From the NCBI GenBank assembly GCA_050516505.1, contig CP191519.1, forward strand, positions 1 through 64,000: 64,000 nt of DNA, in the 5' to 3' direction. Below are positions 33,317 to 42,691 of this stretch, in pieces; within the stretch, counting starts at the first letter, position 1; each line of letters opens with the position of its first letter. Under the pieces are notes generated by a model. The model did not search any database and had not been told where the DNA came from. It saw nothing but the letters and a program-made list of their open reading frames with translations. The translations under genes were made by a program, and so were the position numbers. The stretch is from Scandinavium ludwigii_A. GTDB taxonomy: Bacteria; Pseudomonadota; Gammaproteobacteria; Enterobacterales; Enterobacteriaceae.

Positions 33317-35711
33317 GGTTGAGTCCTTTATGTTGCAGCCAGCGGTTGTGCCAGTCGGAGCCATACTGTGTGACGTGTGATTTCAGCAGCGCTAAATCTT
33401 CCTTATCTGACACGCCTACAAACGCTAGTGACCGAGCATTGAGAGAAAGATCAATTAGGCGGTTACCTTCATGAGATGACACGTAATACTGGCACTTCTG
33501 GCGGCTGACTTTGATGATTTCAATCTGGCGGGCGTTGAGGCCAAACTGACGGTAAATGTCGGCGAACTGTTCGGCTTTCGGGTTCGGCAGGAAAATCTGT
33601 GTCGGGCAGCTCTCAATCATCACATCGAGCATCCCGCTGTTGACCGCATCGCTCAGTGACTGGGTGGCCATGATGACCAGGCAGTTGGCTTTACGCAGGA
33701 CCTTCAGCCACTCCTTGACCATTTCGCGGAACACCGGATGACTCAGCGCTATCCAGGCTTCATCAATGATGATCATTGCCGGTTGTCCGGTCAGGCTGCG
33801 TTCAATTTTGCGGAACAAGTACACCAGAACCGGGATGAGGTCTTTGTCGCCCCGGTTCATTAGGGATTCAATCTCAAACACCTGAAGGTGCGACAGCGTC
33901 AGGGTGTCTTCTTCGGCATCGAGCAGGTCGCCGCAGCGGTTCCCCTGGGTGTAGTAGGTCAGTGCTTCCTTAATGTCTGTGTCCTGAACCAGTGTCACAA
34001 ATTCCGACATCGTTTTAATGCCCGCGCCAGTCATGCGCTTGAGGGCAGTATTAATTTTCAGGCGCATCGGCGGGGTGACATCCACGCCCTGTAAAACCAG
34101 CAACTGCTCGAGGTACTTCTCGCACCATTCAAAATCGTTATCCAGTTCAGCCAGCGGGGCGAAGCTCGGCCCGTTCTGACCATCACCGGCGATGTCGAAG
34201 TGCTTCCCGCCACACTGACTAATCGCATACATCGAGTTACCTTTATCAAAGGCAAACAGCGTGGCGCGTTGATAACGCATAAACTGCGCGGCAATCATGG
34301 CCAGCAGGGTCGATTTACCGGAGCCGGTGGGCCCGAAAATCAGGGTATGGCCAAGATCTTTAACGTGAAGGTTAAAGCGAAACGGCGTGTTCCCTTCGGC
34401 GCTACAGTACATCAGCGGCGGCGAGTCCTCCGGGTAGAACGGGCAGGGACAGTTTGCCGAACCGGTCCAGATCCCCGACAGCGGCAACATGTGACTCAGG
34501 TTTTCAGTATTGAGCAGCGGTTTTCTGACGTTGTGTAGCGAGTCAGACGGCAGGGTGCCAAGGAACGCCTCGACCGCGTTCACCGTTTCAATGCGGCAGG
34601 TCATGCCCATGGTATTGCGGATACACTTCGCGACTTCTTCCGCGTCCAGCTCCAGCTGTTCAATGTCGGCATGACGCAACACGATGGTCGAGGTGTAATG
34701 CCCGTACTGCACATCCCCCTTTGACGTCCGGGTTATGGCCGCCTCGTACTGGTTCACCATGTCCAGCGCGTCCTGATCGACCTTCGGATTATTGGTGCGC
34801 AGCAGCTTATCTTTAAAGCTGACCACCTTTTGCTTCCACTTGTTCTGTTCTTTCTTCAGCAGCTTAATGGCTTCCGTTGAGTCGAAATGACAGAACCGGG
34901 TATTCCAGCGGTATTCGACGTTCAGGTAATCGAGCGTATTCAGCAGGTTCGGGTGACTAAAGTGCGGGAAGCCGTCGATGGAGATACAGCATATGTATTC
35001 CTGGTTCAGCTTTGGCTTCAGACCGGTCCAGAAATCATAGTTTCCCAGGTAACTGTCCAGGTACATCGGCGTATGCGGCAATGTGACCGGATGATGATGG
35101 CCAAGAATGGCGGCATTGATGGACTCCAGCAGGCTGTCCCGGTAAAGCTCATCATGTGGGTACGCTTTCAGGCGCTCCACATGCAGGAACCCATCGAGTC
35201 GGCCTTCCAGCTCCTGCATTTTGGTTTTAAAGCGGGACAGGTTGCGCTGTGCCGGGCTGGTGCGGGTGATATCACCCTGTTCAAACACCAGTTCTGTGAT
35301 TTTCGATAGATTCTTTGACGGCGGCATATACGTCACCGTCAGCACATACGAGGACTGGAACTGATTACCTTCCTGCTCGAAGTGGTATCGGCGGCTTTCA
35401 TCAATCATCAGAAAGACCGCGTGCGGAAAGTGCGAACGTTCGGGAGCGGAATAGGACGATGTGCGGGCGCGAATGGCGTCAAACTGGGTCATGTAGCCGG
35501 TGCCGAGAGAGGCCAGCGCCAGATTCATTCGCCGGGACACCATGTTGCGGTCATCGGGTGTGGAACTGCTGATGTCGGGACCACGATAGGCAAAGGCAGC
35601 GGTGAAGCTGCCGTCCTTGTTAACAATAACGCCGTCATCAACCATCGCGGCATAGTTGAGCAGGTCCGAAAATCCCTGATGGGAGTCCCGGTAAGTTTTA
35701 AGGGCAATCAT
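33300..35711 (-). CDS. trbE: TrbE/VirB4-like ATPase
   Basis: The 803-residue protein has CagE/TrbE N-terminal domain features, Walker A LIFGPTGSGKSTLLAM, and Walker B MIIIDEAWIALSHP. It energises pilus assembly and transport. The ATG at 35711 overlaps the trbD stop (ATGA); the frame continues open upstream to 35903 but that part is antisense to nothing known and is trbD in another frame. Confidence 0.95.
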   Translation of the reverse strand: MIALKTYRDSHQGFSDLLNYAAMVDDGVIVNKDGSFTAAFAYRGPDISSSTPDDRNMVSRRMNLALASLGTGYMTQFDAIRARTSSYSAPERSHFPHAVFLMIDESRRYHFEQEGNQFQSSYVLTVTYMPPSKNLSKITELVFEQGDITRTSPAQRNLSRFKTKMQELEGRLDGFLHVERLKAYPHDELYRDSLLESINAAILGHHHPVTLPHTPMYLDSYLGNYDFWTGLKPKLNQEYICCISIDGFPHFSHPNLLNTLDYLNVEYRWNTRFCHFDSTEAIKLLKKEQNKWKQKVVSFKDKLLRTNNPKVDQDALDMVNQYEAAITRTSKGDVQYGHYTSTIVLRHADIEQLELDAEEVAKCIRNTMGMTCRIETVNAVEAFLGTLPSDSLHNVRKPLLNTENLSHMLPLSGIWTGSANCPCPFYPEDSPPLMYCSAEGNTPFRFNLHVKDLGHTLIFGPTGSGKSTLLAMIAAQFMRYQRATLFAFDKGNSMYAISQCGGKHFDIAGDGQNGPSFAPLAELDNDFEWCEKYLEQLLVLQGVDVTPPMRLKINTALKRMTGAGIKTMSEFVTLVQDTDIKEALTYYTQGNRCGDLLDAEEDTLTLSHLQVFEIESLMNRGDKDLIPVLVYLFRKIERSLTGQPAMIIIDEAWIALSHPVFREMVKEWLKVLRKANCLVIMATQSLSDAVNSGMLDVMIESCPTQIFLPNPKAEQFADIYRQFGLNARQIEIIKVSRQKCQYYVSSHEGNRLIDLSLNARSLAFVGVSDKEDLALLKSHVTQYGSDWHNRWLQHKGLNHASIH

Positions 35712-36001
35712 TTTAGTTTTCCGTGGTTCTTCATGCCGTGGGCGGCATAGAAGGGCTGATAGCGCGTATAGGCCCGGTAAACCTGCGTCATTCGGGGATC
35801 GGCGTTGGCCATCATTCTGTAGATCGGCAACAGGCCGACCCACAGAACGACACCCACCACGGCGGCGGCCAGGTTCTGCAATATCACCACCAGAACCAGG
35901 CAAAACAGCGACGTGACCAGAACCAGCTCACGCTCACCGCCAAGGAACAAATGACTGCGACCGAACTTAAACACGCGGGAATGTTCAAGTTTTTCGCTCA
36001 C
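35708..36001 (-). CDS. trbD: TrbD/VirB3-like inner-membrane protein
   Basis: The 97-residue protein has two hydrophobic stretches (LVTSLFCLVLVVILQNLAAA and VVGVVLWVGLLPIYRMM) and the VirB3 pattern RSHLFLGGERELVL near the N-terminus. It works with TrbE. It is coupled to trbE by an ATGA overlap and lies 3 bp after trbC. Confidence 0.9.
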   Translation of the reverse strand: MSEKLEHSRVFKFGRSHLFLGGERELVLVTSLFCLVLVVILQNLAAAVVGVVLWVGLLPIYRMMANADPRMTQVYRAYTRYQPFYAAHGMKNHGKLK

Positions 36002-36004
36002 GGT

Positions 36005-36358
36005 TTACACCAGCGCCAGCGCGTGCGGGGCAACCATGGCAATGACGGTGGAAGACACCCCGAACAGCGAACTCATGACGTTGGTGGCCATAACGATGAG
36101 CGCCACGACCAGCGCCAGAATAGCGATTTTCTGAATGAAGCCATCCAGCTGACCGCCGAAGGCCAGCGCCATACCGGCGACGACCACGCCGAGCACCGAG
36201 ACACCAAAGGCAATCGGGCCGGTGACAGAGTCCACCACCTTGTTAAGCGGGTCTTCCCAGGGCATCCCGGTAGACGACGAGGCCCGCGCCAGTGCCGGGA
36301 AAATCAGGGACAGAAAGACGGCGAGGCGAAGCGCCACGCGATTAATGTTTTTAAGCAT
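36005..36358 (-). CDS. trbC: TrbC/VirB2-like conjugative pilin
   Basis: The 117-residue prepilin has a signal peptide ending SLIFPALARA, then SSSTGMPWEDPLNKVVDSV and two hydrophobic helices. This matches TrbC pilins that are trimmed and cyclised by a TraF peptidase, also present here (24141-24671). It is the first gene of the trb set. The 195 bp upstream (36359-36553) contain a small hairpin CCAGATT-GAA-AATCTGG and may hold a promoter. Confidence 0.9.
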   Translation of the reverse strand: MLKNINRVALRLAVFLSLIFPALARASSSTGMPWEDPLNKVVDSVTGPIAFGVSVLGVVVAGMALAFGGQLDGFIQKIAILALVVALIVMATNVMSSLFGVSSTVIAMVAPHALALV

Positions 36359-36553
36359 GGGAACATCCGAATGTTGGAAAAAGGGAAGGGGAATGGCGCG
36401 TCAGCGCATGAACATGTTTCTCAGCATGACCTCCGGCAGCTGCATATAAAGGGAGAACAAAAGATTTCGCCTACCGCGGGTCAACCCCGGAAAACCCAGA
36501 TTGAAAATCTGGCTTCGCCGGCGTTCGTCATAAACGCAGTGAAAGCGAGCAGG

Positions 36554-37930
36554 TTAATAGGACCAGTTTCCCGCGCACATCGGGCGGCTGTCTGTGCAGC
36601 TGGAGCCGCCACTGTGCGTAGAGCAACTACTGGCGTCTTCGATGGCGACAAGCCCGGCGAGAGAGACCGTTACGAGTCGCTGAGTGTCTCCGGAGTATCT
36701 GGGGCTTTCTGATATTGAGCCTCGTGTCCAGCCTGAATCCGTCCCGGCATCGAGGACGTAACGTGTCCAGAATGCGCCGCTGGCATCCACTTTGGCCTGG
36801 AACTGATCTGTGTATGAGTAACCACTGGAGTTGCGTTTGATTGTGCAGCTGACAGTCTGTGGTGGAGGCAGAGGGATGCCGCCACCCGGAGCCGACCAGA
36901 TGCCGTCAATGCAGGAGAGGATGCCGCCGTTACTGTCACGGCTGACCAGCCCGTTCGGGCTACAGGCTGCACCGGCAGTATTCACCTTATCGAGCTGCAA
37001 CACTTCACCGGTGGACAGCCGTCCGTTCGCGCGCACCGTTCCGCCAGTCATTGAGCCGTTCGCGGTCATTGACCCTTTCGCGGTTACGTTGCCAGTGGCG
37101 GTCAGAATGTTGGTGTTCACAGTATTGCTGGCAGTCAGATCATGGGTACTGACCGTTCCGCTGGCCGTCATGGAGGTGGCATTTACTGTGCCGGATGTGA
37201 CGTTGTCACTGGCAGTCACGTTTTCAGTGGTTACCGTTCCGGCGTTATTGACGTTGTTTTTATCCATGTCGATGGCAGTCTGCATCTGGTTCAGACCCGG
37301 ATGGCCATCCACCGAGTAACGGTATAAACGGTCCTCCGCTGCCGTGCCTGTGCCGAGCTTATCGGATGACAGGTAACTGGCCAGATGCCCCGATTTTGCA
37401 CTTATTCCGTAATCGGACAGGGTCATTTTCCAGCCGCCATATGCCCCTTCTGCAATATTGTCGTCATGAATGTAACCGGACATCCCCCCGGCGTAACCGG
37501 TGATGGTACGCAGACCGTCATAGGGAATGGTGGTGCCATTTTGCGTCAGGACAAACGCGACCAGGCGGGTGGTGAATTTAGGGTTCACTGCAACGGCCAC
37601 CTGATAATCCTGGTGAGCGTTGTTGGTCAGTGAATAACCCGGCATCAGATAACCGGTATCACGCAGCTGCTGGCCGGTCACATATACTGGATGACCGGCA
37701 GTGACGTTTTTGGCCAGGTCCGTCATGTTGTCGTGGATGTAATCCGTTGCGGCAGCGGTGACGGTGTTCAGCTGCGTGGCGGTGGAGTTGTACTCCATAT
37801 CGTCGATGGAGTTTCGCCAGTAAACCGTCGCTGCGACCACCACTGTCAGGATGATCATCAGGACGATCCCGGCCTCAATCAGAGAGAGGCCGCCGGTATG
37901 GATGGGTCTTTTTCTCACAGTAATCTCCAT
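36554..37930 (-). CDS. pilV: PilV-like tip adhesin of the thin pilus
   Basis: The 458-residue prepilin-like protein has a class III/IVB N-terminus (HTGGLSLIEAGIVLMIIL) and a Thr/Asn/Val-rich repeat zone in the middle (about 215-300, with TASDNVTSGTVNATS-type units). A Cys-containing C-terminal receptor domain ends CTDSRPMCAGNWSY. In R64 the C-terminus is switched by a shufflon to choose recipients. Here I see no sfx repeats and no rci gene nearby, so the adhesin appears fixed. Confidence 0.9.
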   Translation of the reverse strand: MEITVRKRPIHTGGLSLIEAGIVLMIILTVVVAATVYWRNSIDDMEYNSTATQLNTVTAAATDYIHDNMTDLAKNVTAGHPVYVTGQQLRDTGYLMPGYSLTNNAHQDYQVAVAVNPKFTTRLVAFVLTQNGTTIPYDGLRTITGYAGGMSGYIHDDNIAEGAYGGWKMTLSDYGISAKSGHLASYLSSDKLGTGTAAEDRLYRYSVDGHPGLNQMQTAIDMDKNNVNNAGTVTTENVTASDNVTSGTVNATSMTASGTVSTHDLTASNTVNTNILTATGNVTAKGSMTANGSMTGGTVRANGRLSTGEVLQLDKVNTAGAACSPNGLVSRDSNGGILSCIDGIWSAPGGGIPLPPPQTVSCTIKRNSSGYSYTDQFQAKVDASGAFWTRYVLDAGTDSGWTRGSISESPRYSGDTQRLVTVSLAGLVAIEDASSCSTHSGGSSCTDSRPMCAGNWSY

Positions 37931-38550
37931 ATCAGGGGAAGGCTGTCGTGCATCATGCAGAGCAGCGTTGAGAAAGGCAGAACGAACGGCGCCAGTGGTA
38001 GAGCAGACCTGCGAAGCAGGCGACCGGTCAGCAGCAGGGCTGTCAGACCACAGACCAGGACTGCCGCGCTGGCGGTGAACGAGAAGAACGCCGCAAATCC
38101 GCTCATCATCCAGATATCGCCTTTACCCAGAACGTCGGCGCCATATATCCGACGAAGCATTACGCGGTATCCGGTCATCAGGCCGCCCATCATGGCCAGA
38201 TTAAGTAGCGCCGTGCTGAGGGGGGATGACGTCAGCAGCACACCCGCAATGCAAAACGGTGCGGTGAACTCCAACGGAAGCCAGCTGTTGGAGCAGTCCA
38301 GAAGCAGAAACATCAAACTGAAGCCGTAAATCACTACTACCTGTATCGCCGATGAAACATGACCTGCGAACAGGGCGGGGAGTTGCAATAAACACAGGGC
38401 GATAAACAGGGTTGTGGCAGGAATGGCCAGCCTGCGGCTAACCTGCCTGCCCTCATGCCAGACGATAAAACGGTCAACCAGCGTGAAGCACACTACCGTC
38501 AGGATCAGCATTGCCGCACCTGCAAGGATGTGGCCATAAAGCGGGGTCAT
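37915..38550 (-). CDS. pilU: PilU-like prepilin peptidase
   Basis: The 211-residue polytopic protein has the aspartyl prepilin-peptidase motif LGKGDIWMMS (GxGD) and a second Asp in LMFLLLDCSN. It removes the leader of PilS and PilV. It lacks the N-terminal zinc/methylase domain of PilD-type enzymes, as R64 PilU does. It overlaps both pilT and pilV. Confidence 0.9.
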   Translation of the reverse strand: MTPLYGHILAGAAMLILTVVCFTLVDRFIVWHEGRQVSRRLAIPATTLFIALCLLQLPALFAGHVSSAIQVVVIYGFSLMFLLLDCSNSWLPLEFTAPFCIAGVLLTSSPLSTALLNLAMMGGLMTGYRVMLRRIYGADVLGKGDIWMMSGFAAFFSFTASAAVLVCGLTALLLTGRLLRRSALPLAPFVLPFSTLLCMMHDSLPLIWRLL

Positions 38551-39002
38551 GGCATCCCCTTCAGTTTTCGGTAAATCGTAAATACCCGCCGGGCATACTT
38601 CAGACGGTTAGGGTTATCCTCCTTAAATCCGGCGTTATAGGCCCCGAGACATCGCCAGTTCACGTCACAGACCTGGAAGGCTTTGGCCAGAATCCAGGCC
38701 CCGACCTCCACGTTAAGACAGGCGTTATCCAGCAGCTCGCGGGAGGAATGAATGATGCCGAGGCGTTTTAGTTCAGGCACATGGGTAGAGTTGATTTGCA
38801 TCAGTCCGTAATCGGTACTGGTAACAGCCCCTTTACGGTTGCGGTTCTGATTGATGGCATGAGGATTCAGGCCACTTTCCTGCATCGCGATGGACCGTAG
38901 CAGCAGCGGGTCGATGTGATAGCGCCTGCCCGCATCCTGAAAACAAAACGCATGGGCCTGAAAGGTGAGCACCAGGGCCACGAGGGCAATGAATCTGGAC
39001 AT
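38547..39002 (-). CDS. pilT: PilT-like lytic transglycosylase (thin pilus)
   Basis: The 151-residue protein has a signal peptide (MSRFIALVALVLTFQAHA), the SLT catalytic Glu in IAMQESGLNPHAIN, and TDYGLMQINSTHVPE and CLGAYNAGF blocks. In IncI plasmids the pilT name denotes this muramidase, not the retraction ATPase. It overlaps pilU by ATGA. Confidence 0.92.
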   Translation of the reverse strand: MSRFIALVALVLTFQAHAFCFQDAGRRYHIDPLLLRSIAMQESGLNPHAINQNRNRKGAVTSTDYGLMQINSTHVPELKRLGIIHSSRELLDNACLNVEVGAWILAKAFQVCDVNWRCLGAYNAGFKEDNPNRLKYARRVFTIYRKLKGMP

Positions 39003-39041
39003 TGTGGTTATCAGGCGACAATGCCGCCTGTCCTGGGTTTA

Positions 39042-39617
39042 TCAGGTGTTACTGGTGAAAATCAGCACGTTCGAGCCTTTGGAGCCGTCATCAGCCGTAC
39101 ACTGCGAACCGGCATCCGTAACGGAGACAGCCCCGTCGGTGGTGGTGCCGTTAACAGAGGTGGTATCCACCAGTCCAGTCGAACTCAGCTGTCCGGCGAG
39201 GGTGGCGCACGCCGACTGGGTCACATCGTTGTACGTGATGGAGAAGCCGGTGTTATTGCCGGAATCATCCGCCACCGGAGCAACAGAGACAGCCCCGCCC
39301 CAGACGTTTTGCAGCGTTGCGCTGCCAGTGGATTTGTCGCCGGTGACATTCATGGTGTCCGGCACGCCGCCGTACTCTATCAGCGCCCCGGTCATTTCCC
39401 CTTCATCAGAGAAGTCATAAATACCGTTCTGCTTCAGCAGGGTACGGGACTTATTGACCATAAATTCGACGTTGTTCAGTTCGTTGTTGACGTCATTACT
39501 AGTAAACGCCGAGCGGGTGGCCGCCAGGATGCCAATGATGACGCCGAGTAACAGCAGGAACCAGACAATGGCTTCTGTCAGCGTGATGGACCCCGAGTCC
39601 GGGTGTTTTCGTTTCAT
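39042..39617 (-). CDS. pilS: PilS-like major prepilin of the thin pilus
   Basis: The 191-residue type IVB prepilin has a short charged leader MKRKHPDSG, with cleavage before SITLTEAIVWFLLLLGVII, the hydrophobic assembly helix. A C-terminal domain carries two Cys (SACATLAG, GSQCTADDG) for a disulphide. It lies between pilR and pilT as in R64. Confidence 0.9.
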   Translation of the reverse strand: MKRKHPDSGSITLTEAIVWFLLLLGVIIGILAATRSAFTSNDVNNELNNVEFMVNKSRTLLKQNGIYDFSDEGEMTGALIEYGGVPDTMNVTGDKSTGSATLQNVWGGAVSVAPVADDSGNNTGFSITYNDVTQSACATLAGQLSSTGLVDTTSVNGTTTDGAVSVTDAGSQCTADDGSKGSNVLIFTSNT

Positions 39618-39643
39618 ACATATCCTTTTTATAGGAGGGTGGA

Positions 39644-40750
39644 TTAATGCAGTTGACCTGCAAGGGACGTGATTTGCTGGCTGGCAAACAACATTAGGAA
39701 CAGGTAGCCGCCGACCAGCAGGAAGCAGAAGACGGACAACCGGAAAATTTTCTGTTTGATGTGATTCTGGGTTTTAACGAGCCAGGACTGGGCAAAGTTT
39801 TCGATGATGTCTTCCGCGTTATCCCCGGCGGTCAGCAGGATCAGCTTGTTCACACACTCTTTGCCGGGGAAGTCCATGCCGGTGTTCTTTAGGGCCATAC
39901 CCAGATGCGCCCCCCGGTTCACTTCCCGTCGGGTCGCATCGATGCGCTCAAGCAGCCAGGGTGAGGCATAGCGGGCGAGGATATTCAGCGTATCGAGAAC
40001 CTTGATGTTGGCCCGCATCAGCGCCGAGAGGTTCAGCAGAAACGTCACCCCCTGAATGTCGCGGTACAGTGACCAGGGCATCAGGTGATCAAGCACCCGT
40101 CGAACGTCTCCGGTGAGGTTCGGCAATGACCAGATGGCCCAGACCCCAGACAGCAAGGCCAGCAGGGCCAGCAGGACAGCATTGGTCACGAAAAACTCTG
40201 AGACACTGGCCAGCCACCACAACGAGCCGGTCCAGGCTTCACGCGGCGCGATGCGGGAGAGTTTGGGTATAAACTCCGTCACACACATGTCCATCATGAA
40301 AAACATGGTTCCGACCAGAAACACCGGATAGGTCAGGGTAGAAAGACAGGTGGATACCATCCCGGCGGTGCTTTCCACGACGGTTATCGCCCGTTTCAGT
40401 GCCCCGGCCAGATTGCCGTCGGTGACACCCGAGCCTATCAGCGCGATTTCCTGTGTGGGAACCCAGTCACTCAGGCCGATGTCGATACTTTTGCCGTTTT
40501 GCAACGCGTCCAGACAATCCTTCAGACAGAGCGCCGTGCCGTTTTCGCGGGCCTGGCCAAATTCGGTGGCCACGTTGTACATATCACTCAGCGCCACCTC
40601 GAGGGTCTTGTTGTTGTCCAGCAGGAAGGCAAGGTCTTCATACAGTTCACGGCGCTCACCGGTGCTGAAGGTTTTTCGGGCCAGCCAGTGGTTGGCCTGG
40701 TCAAGCGGCAGGGCATCGAGCAGGTTTTCCAGGGTGGACCGGATATTCAC
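39644..40750 (-). CDS. pilR: PilR-like inner-membrane platform protein
   Basis: The 368-residue GspF/PilC-type protein has two repeats of the T2SSF domain with hydrophobic segments (TLTYPVFLVGTMFFMM, FVTNAVLLALLALLSGVW, LSVFCFLLVGGYLFLMLF). It anchors the pilus assembly ATPase PilQ. It overlaps pilQ by ATGA. Confidence 0.93.
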   Translation of the reverse strand: MNIRSTLENLLDALPLDQANHWLARKTFSTGERRELYEDLAFLLDNNKTLEVALSDMYNVATEFGQARENGTALCLKDCLDALQNGKSIDIGLSDWVPTQEIALIGSGVTDGNLAGALKRAITVVESTAGMVSTCLSTLTYPVFLVGTMFFMMDMCVTEFIPKLSRIAPREAWTGSLWWLASVSEFFVTNAVLLALLALLSGVWAIWSLPNLTGDVRRVLDHLMPWSLYRDIQGVTFLLNLSALMRANIKVLDTLNILARYASPWLLERIDATRREVNRGAHLGMALKNTGMDFPGKECVNKLILLTAGDNAEDIIENFAQSWLVKTQNHIKQKIFRLSVFCFLLVGGYLFLMLFASQQITSLAGQLH

Positions 40751-42228
40751 AGGAACACCTCGTCTTCATCCAGAGGACTGACGCTGTGGGCAAGTAGCGG
40801 GTCAACCAGGCCCTGATTGACCAGGCGCATCAGGTGCTGGTTACGGGTGATCCCGTGCAGCGTATCGCGCCAGTATTTTCGTGCAGACAATCGGCCTTTT
40901 TTGACGTACAGCGACATCATTTCAACATCCGGTTGCACGACTTCGGCAATCACGGTTCGGCCCTTCACGCCCTGACTGACGTAACGGTTACGGACCTTCT
41001 GGCGGCAGTGCTGACAGCCTTCCGGGTTATGGAAGCGGGTTTTTTCTGTGTCACAGAAGCGCTGTACCAGGTCGAGGTCTTCAGTCACGAGACGGTCTTT
41101 CACCTCATCAAGCGTCAGGCGGCATTCAGGACACAATTTCTGAACCAGGCGCTGGCTGATAAGCCCAATCATCAGCTGCGGGTCTGCAATCAGTTCCGGT
41201 TCGATATCCAGCGTGGCCAGACGTTCCAGAATGTTGAACGGGTCGTTGGAATGCAGCGTGGTCAGTATGAGGTGTCCGGTCATGGCGGCATTGACGGCGG
41301 TTTTGGCCGAGTTCTTACAGCGAATTTCACCGACGATAATCCCGTCAGGATCGAGGCGAAGTGCCACGGTCATGGTGCCCACCCAGGCTTCCGACACGGC
41401 GTCAGGATTATTGCGGTCGGCCACAATGGGGATTTGCACCCCGGCAATTTTCCCTTCAGGGGGATCTTCTATGGTCAGCAACCGGCGCTTGCCTTTGGTC
41501 AGGGACGTGTACTGGTCACCAAAACTGCGCAACGTCGTACTTTTCCCCGACCCGGTCGGTCCAGAGAGAATGACCACCCCTTCCGGTTTACGCAGCATTG
41601 TTCCCAGCAATGCCTGCTGCTCAGGCAAAAATCCCAGCTCGTCCAGCGTCGGTGGACAATCGCCGTCATCGGGGATGATACGCATCACCACAAACAGGCC
41701 ATAGACGGCAGGCGTATGCGCATAACGCGCCCCGAACAAGTCGAGTCCCTCCAGGTACTTACTGGCGAGACGTCCGCCCTGTGGCCGGTTTTCATTGAAG
41801 GACTTTTCGGCCATGTCGCACATCGACAACACGATGGTCGAGGCCAGGTCCTTGCCTTCCTGCACTTCCAGGCTGTCGATGACTTCCAGATCGCCATGAA
41901 TACGCATCGATACCTGCGTGACGCCCTGATAGCCGATTTCCAGGTGGATATCGGATGCCCCGACATCGCGGGCAATGCGGAACAGCTCGATGACCTTCTG
42001 CTGGTTTTCGCTGGTATTCACCGCTTCGCTGTCATTTTCCAGATGCTGATTCAGCACCGGCAACGGGACAAACTCCGGTTCCCAGTCGAGCGCTTTTTTT
42101 ACCTGCTGATAGAACGTCTGGATTTGCGGGTTACTGCGGTGATTCTCTGAGATCAAAAATTTATCGTCACTGAGAAACACCAGGGTGCGGATAGCTGACG
42201 GAATAATGAGTGCGTTTTGCTTCAGCAT
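40747..42228 (-). CDS. pilQ: PilQ-like pilus assembly ATPase
   Basis: The 493-residue GspE-type ATPase has Walker A ILSGPTGSGKSTTLRS, Walker B GIIVGEIRCKNS, a His box TGHLILTTLHSNDP and a pair of CxxC motifs (CPEC, CQHC) that may bind zinc. In IncI nomenclature PilQ is this ATPase, not the secretin. It powers extension and retraction of the thin pilus. Confidence 0.93.
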   Translation of the reverse strand: MLKQNALIIPSAIRTLVFLSDDKFLISENHRSNPQIQTFYQQVKKALDWEPEFVPLPVLNQHLENDSEAVNTSENQQKVIELFRIARDVGASDIHLEIGYQGVTQVSMRIHGDLEVIDSLEVQEGKDLASTIVLSMCDMAEKSFNENRPQGGRLASKYLEGLDLFGARYAHTPAVYGLFVVMRIIPDDGDCPPTLDELGFLPEQQALLGTMLRKPEGVVILSGPTGSGKSTTLRSFGDQYTSLTKGKRRLLTIEDPPEGKIAGVQIPIVADRNNPDAVSEAWVGTMTVALRLDPDGIIVGEIRCKNSAKTAVNAAMTGHLILTTLHSNDPFNILERLATLDIEPELIADPQLMIGLISQRLVQKLCPECRLTLDEVKDRLVTEDLDLVQRFCDTEKTRFHNPEGCQHCRQKVRNRYVSQGVKGRTVIAEVVQPDVEMMSLYVKKGRLSARKYWRDTLHGITRNQHLMRLVNQGLVDPLLAHSVSPLDEDEVFL

Positions 42229-42232
42229 TGCC

Positions 42233-42691
42233 TCACTCCGCCATCGGTAACGTTAACAGACCACCATCCTGACGGCGGGCCGTGACGCCCCGTGATGTGA
42301 TACGGGTAATGGTTAACCCGGACCCGGACAGTGTCTGACCGGTGATTACGTCAGCCAGTGATCCGTCAGTCATCAGTAACCGGGCAGACAGCGCGGAACC
42401 GGCCCCGGCAATCTGCGTCACGCGGGGTAAGCTGTTGCCCACCGGCACAACGGAAGGCGTGGAGGACGACGATGATGATGTATCTTGCGAGCTGCCCCCC
42501 TGTGCGGCCAGTTCGGCTTTGGTGCGCTGGGCCTGGGCTTCAAGCAGCAGCGTTTCGGACTGGATTTGCTCGAGACGGGCAATGTTTAACCCGTCGCTAC
42601 CGGAAGGCGGCGGTGAACTGGGTGTTCCGGCCAGCACCGGCAGCGCAATGCCTGCCAGGGCGATGGCCAGCCAGAATTTAGCGATGTGCAT
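42233..42691 (-). CDS. pilP: PilP-like thin-pilus biogenesis protein
   Basis: The 152-residue protein has a signal peptide (MHIAKFWLAIALAGIALPVLA), a coiled-coil-like segment (LEQIQSETLLLEAQAQRTK) and a small C-terminal domain (ITRITSRGVTARRQDGGLLT). It bridges the secretin and the inner membrane complex. It overlaps pilO by 14 bp. Confidence 0.9.
   Translation of the reverse strand: MHIAKFWLAIALAGIALPVLAGTPSSPPPSGSDGLNIARLEQIQSETLLLEAQAQRTKAELAAQGGSSQDTSSSSSSTPSVVPVGNSLPRVTQIAGAGSALSARLLMTDGSLADVITGQTLSGSGLTITRITSRGVTARRQDGGLLTLPMAE

Noticed and set aside
36359..36553. Shufflon segment after pilV
   Set aside because: The 195 bp contain no inverted sfx-like repeats and no alternative pilV ends.
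35723..36712. Long plus-strand frame opposite trbC, trbD and the pilV end
   Set aside because: Composition rich in His, Gln and Arg is typical of antisense frames, and the minus-strand genes are clearly real.
40834..42150. Long plus-strand frame opposite pilQ (438 codons)
   Set aside because: It is the reverse-strand shadow of the GC-rich pilQ gene. The pilQ frame carries all the ATPase motifs.
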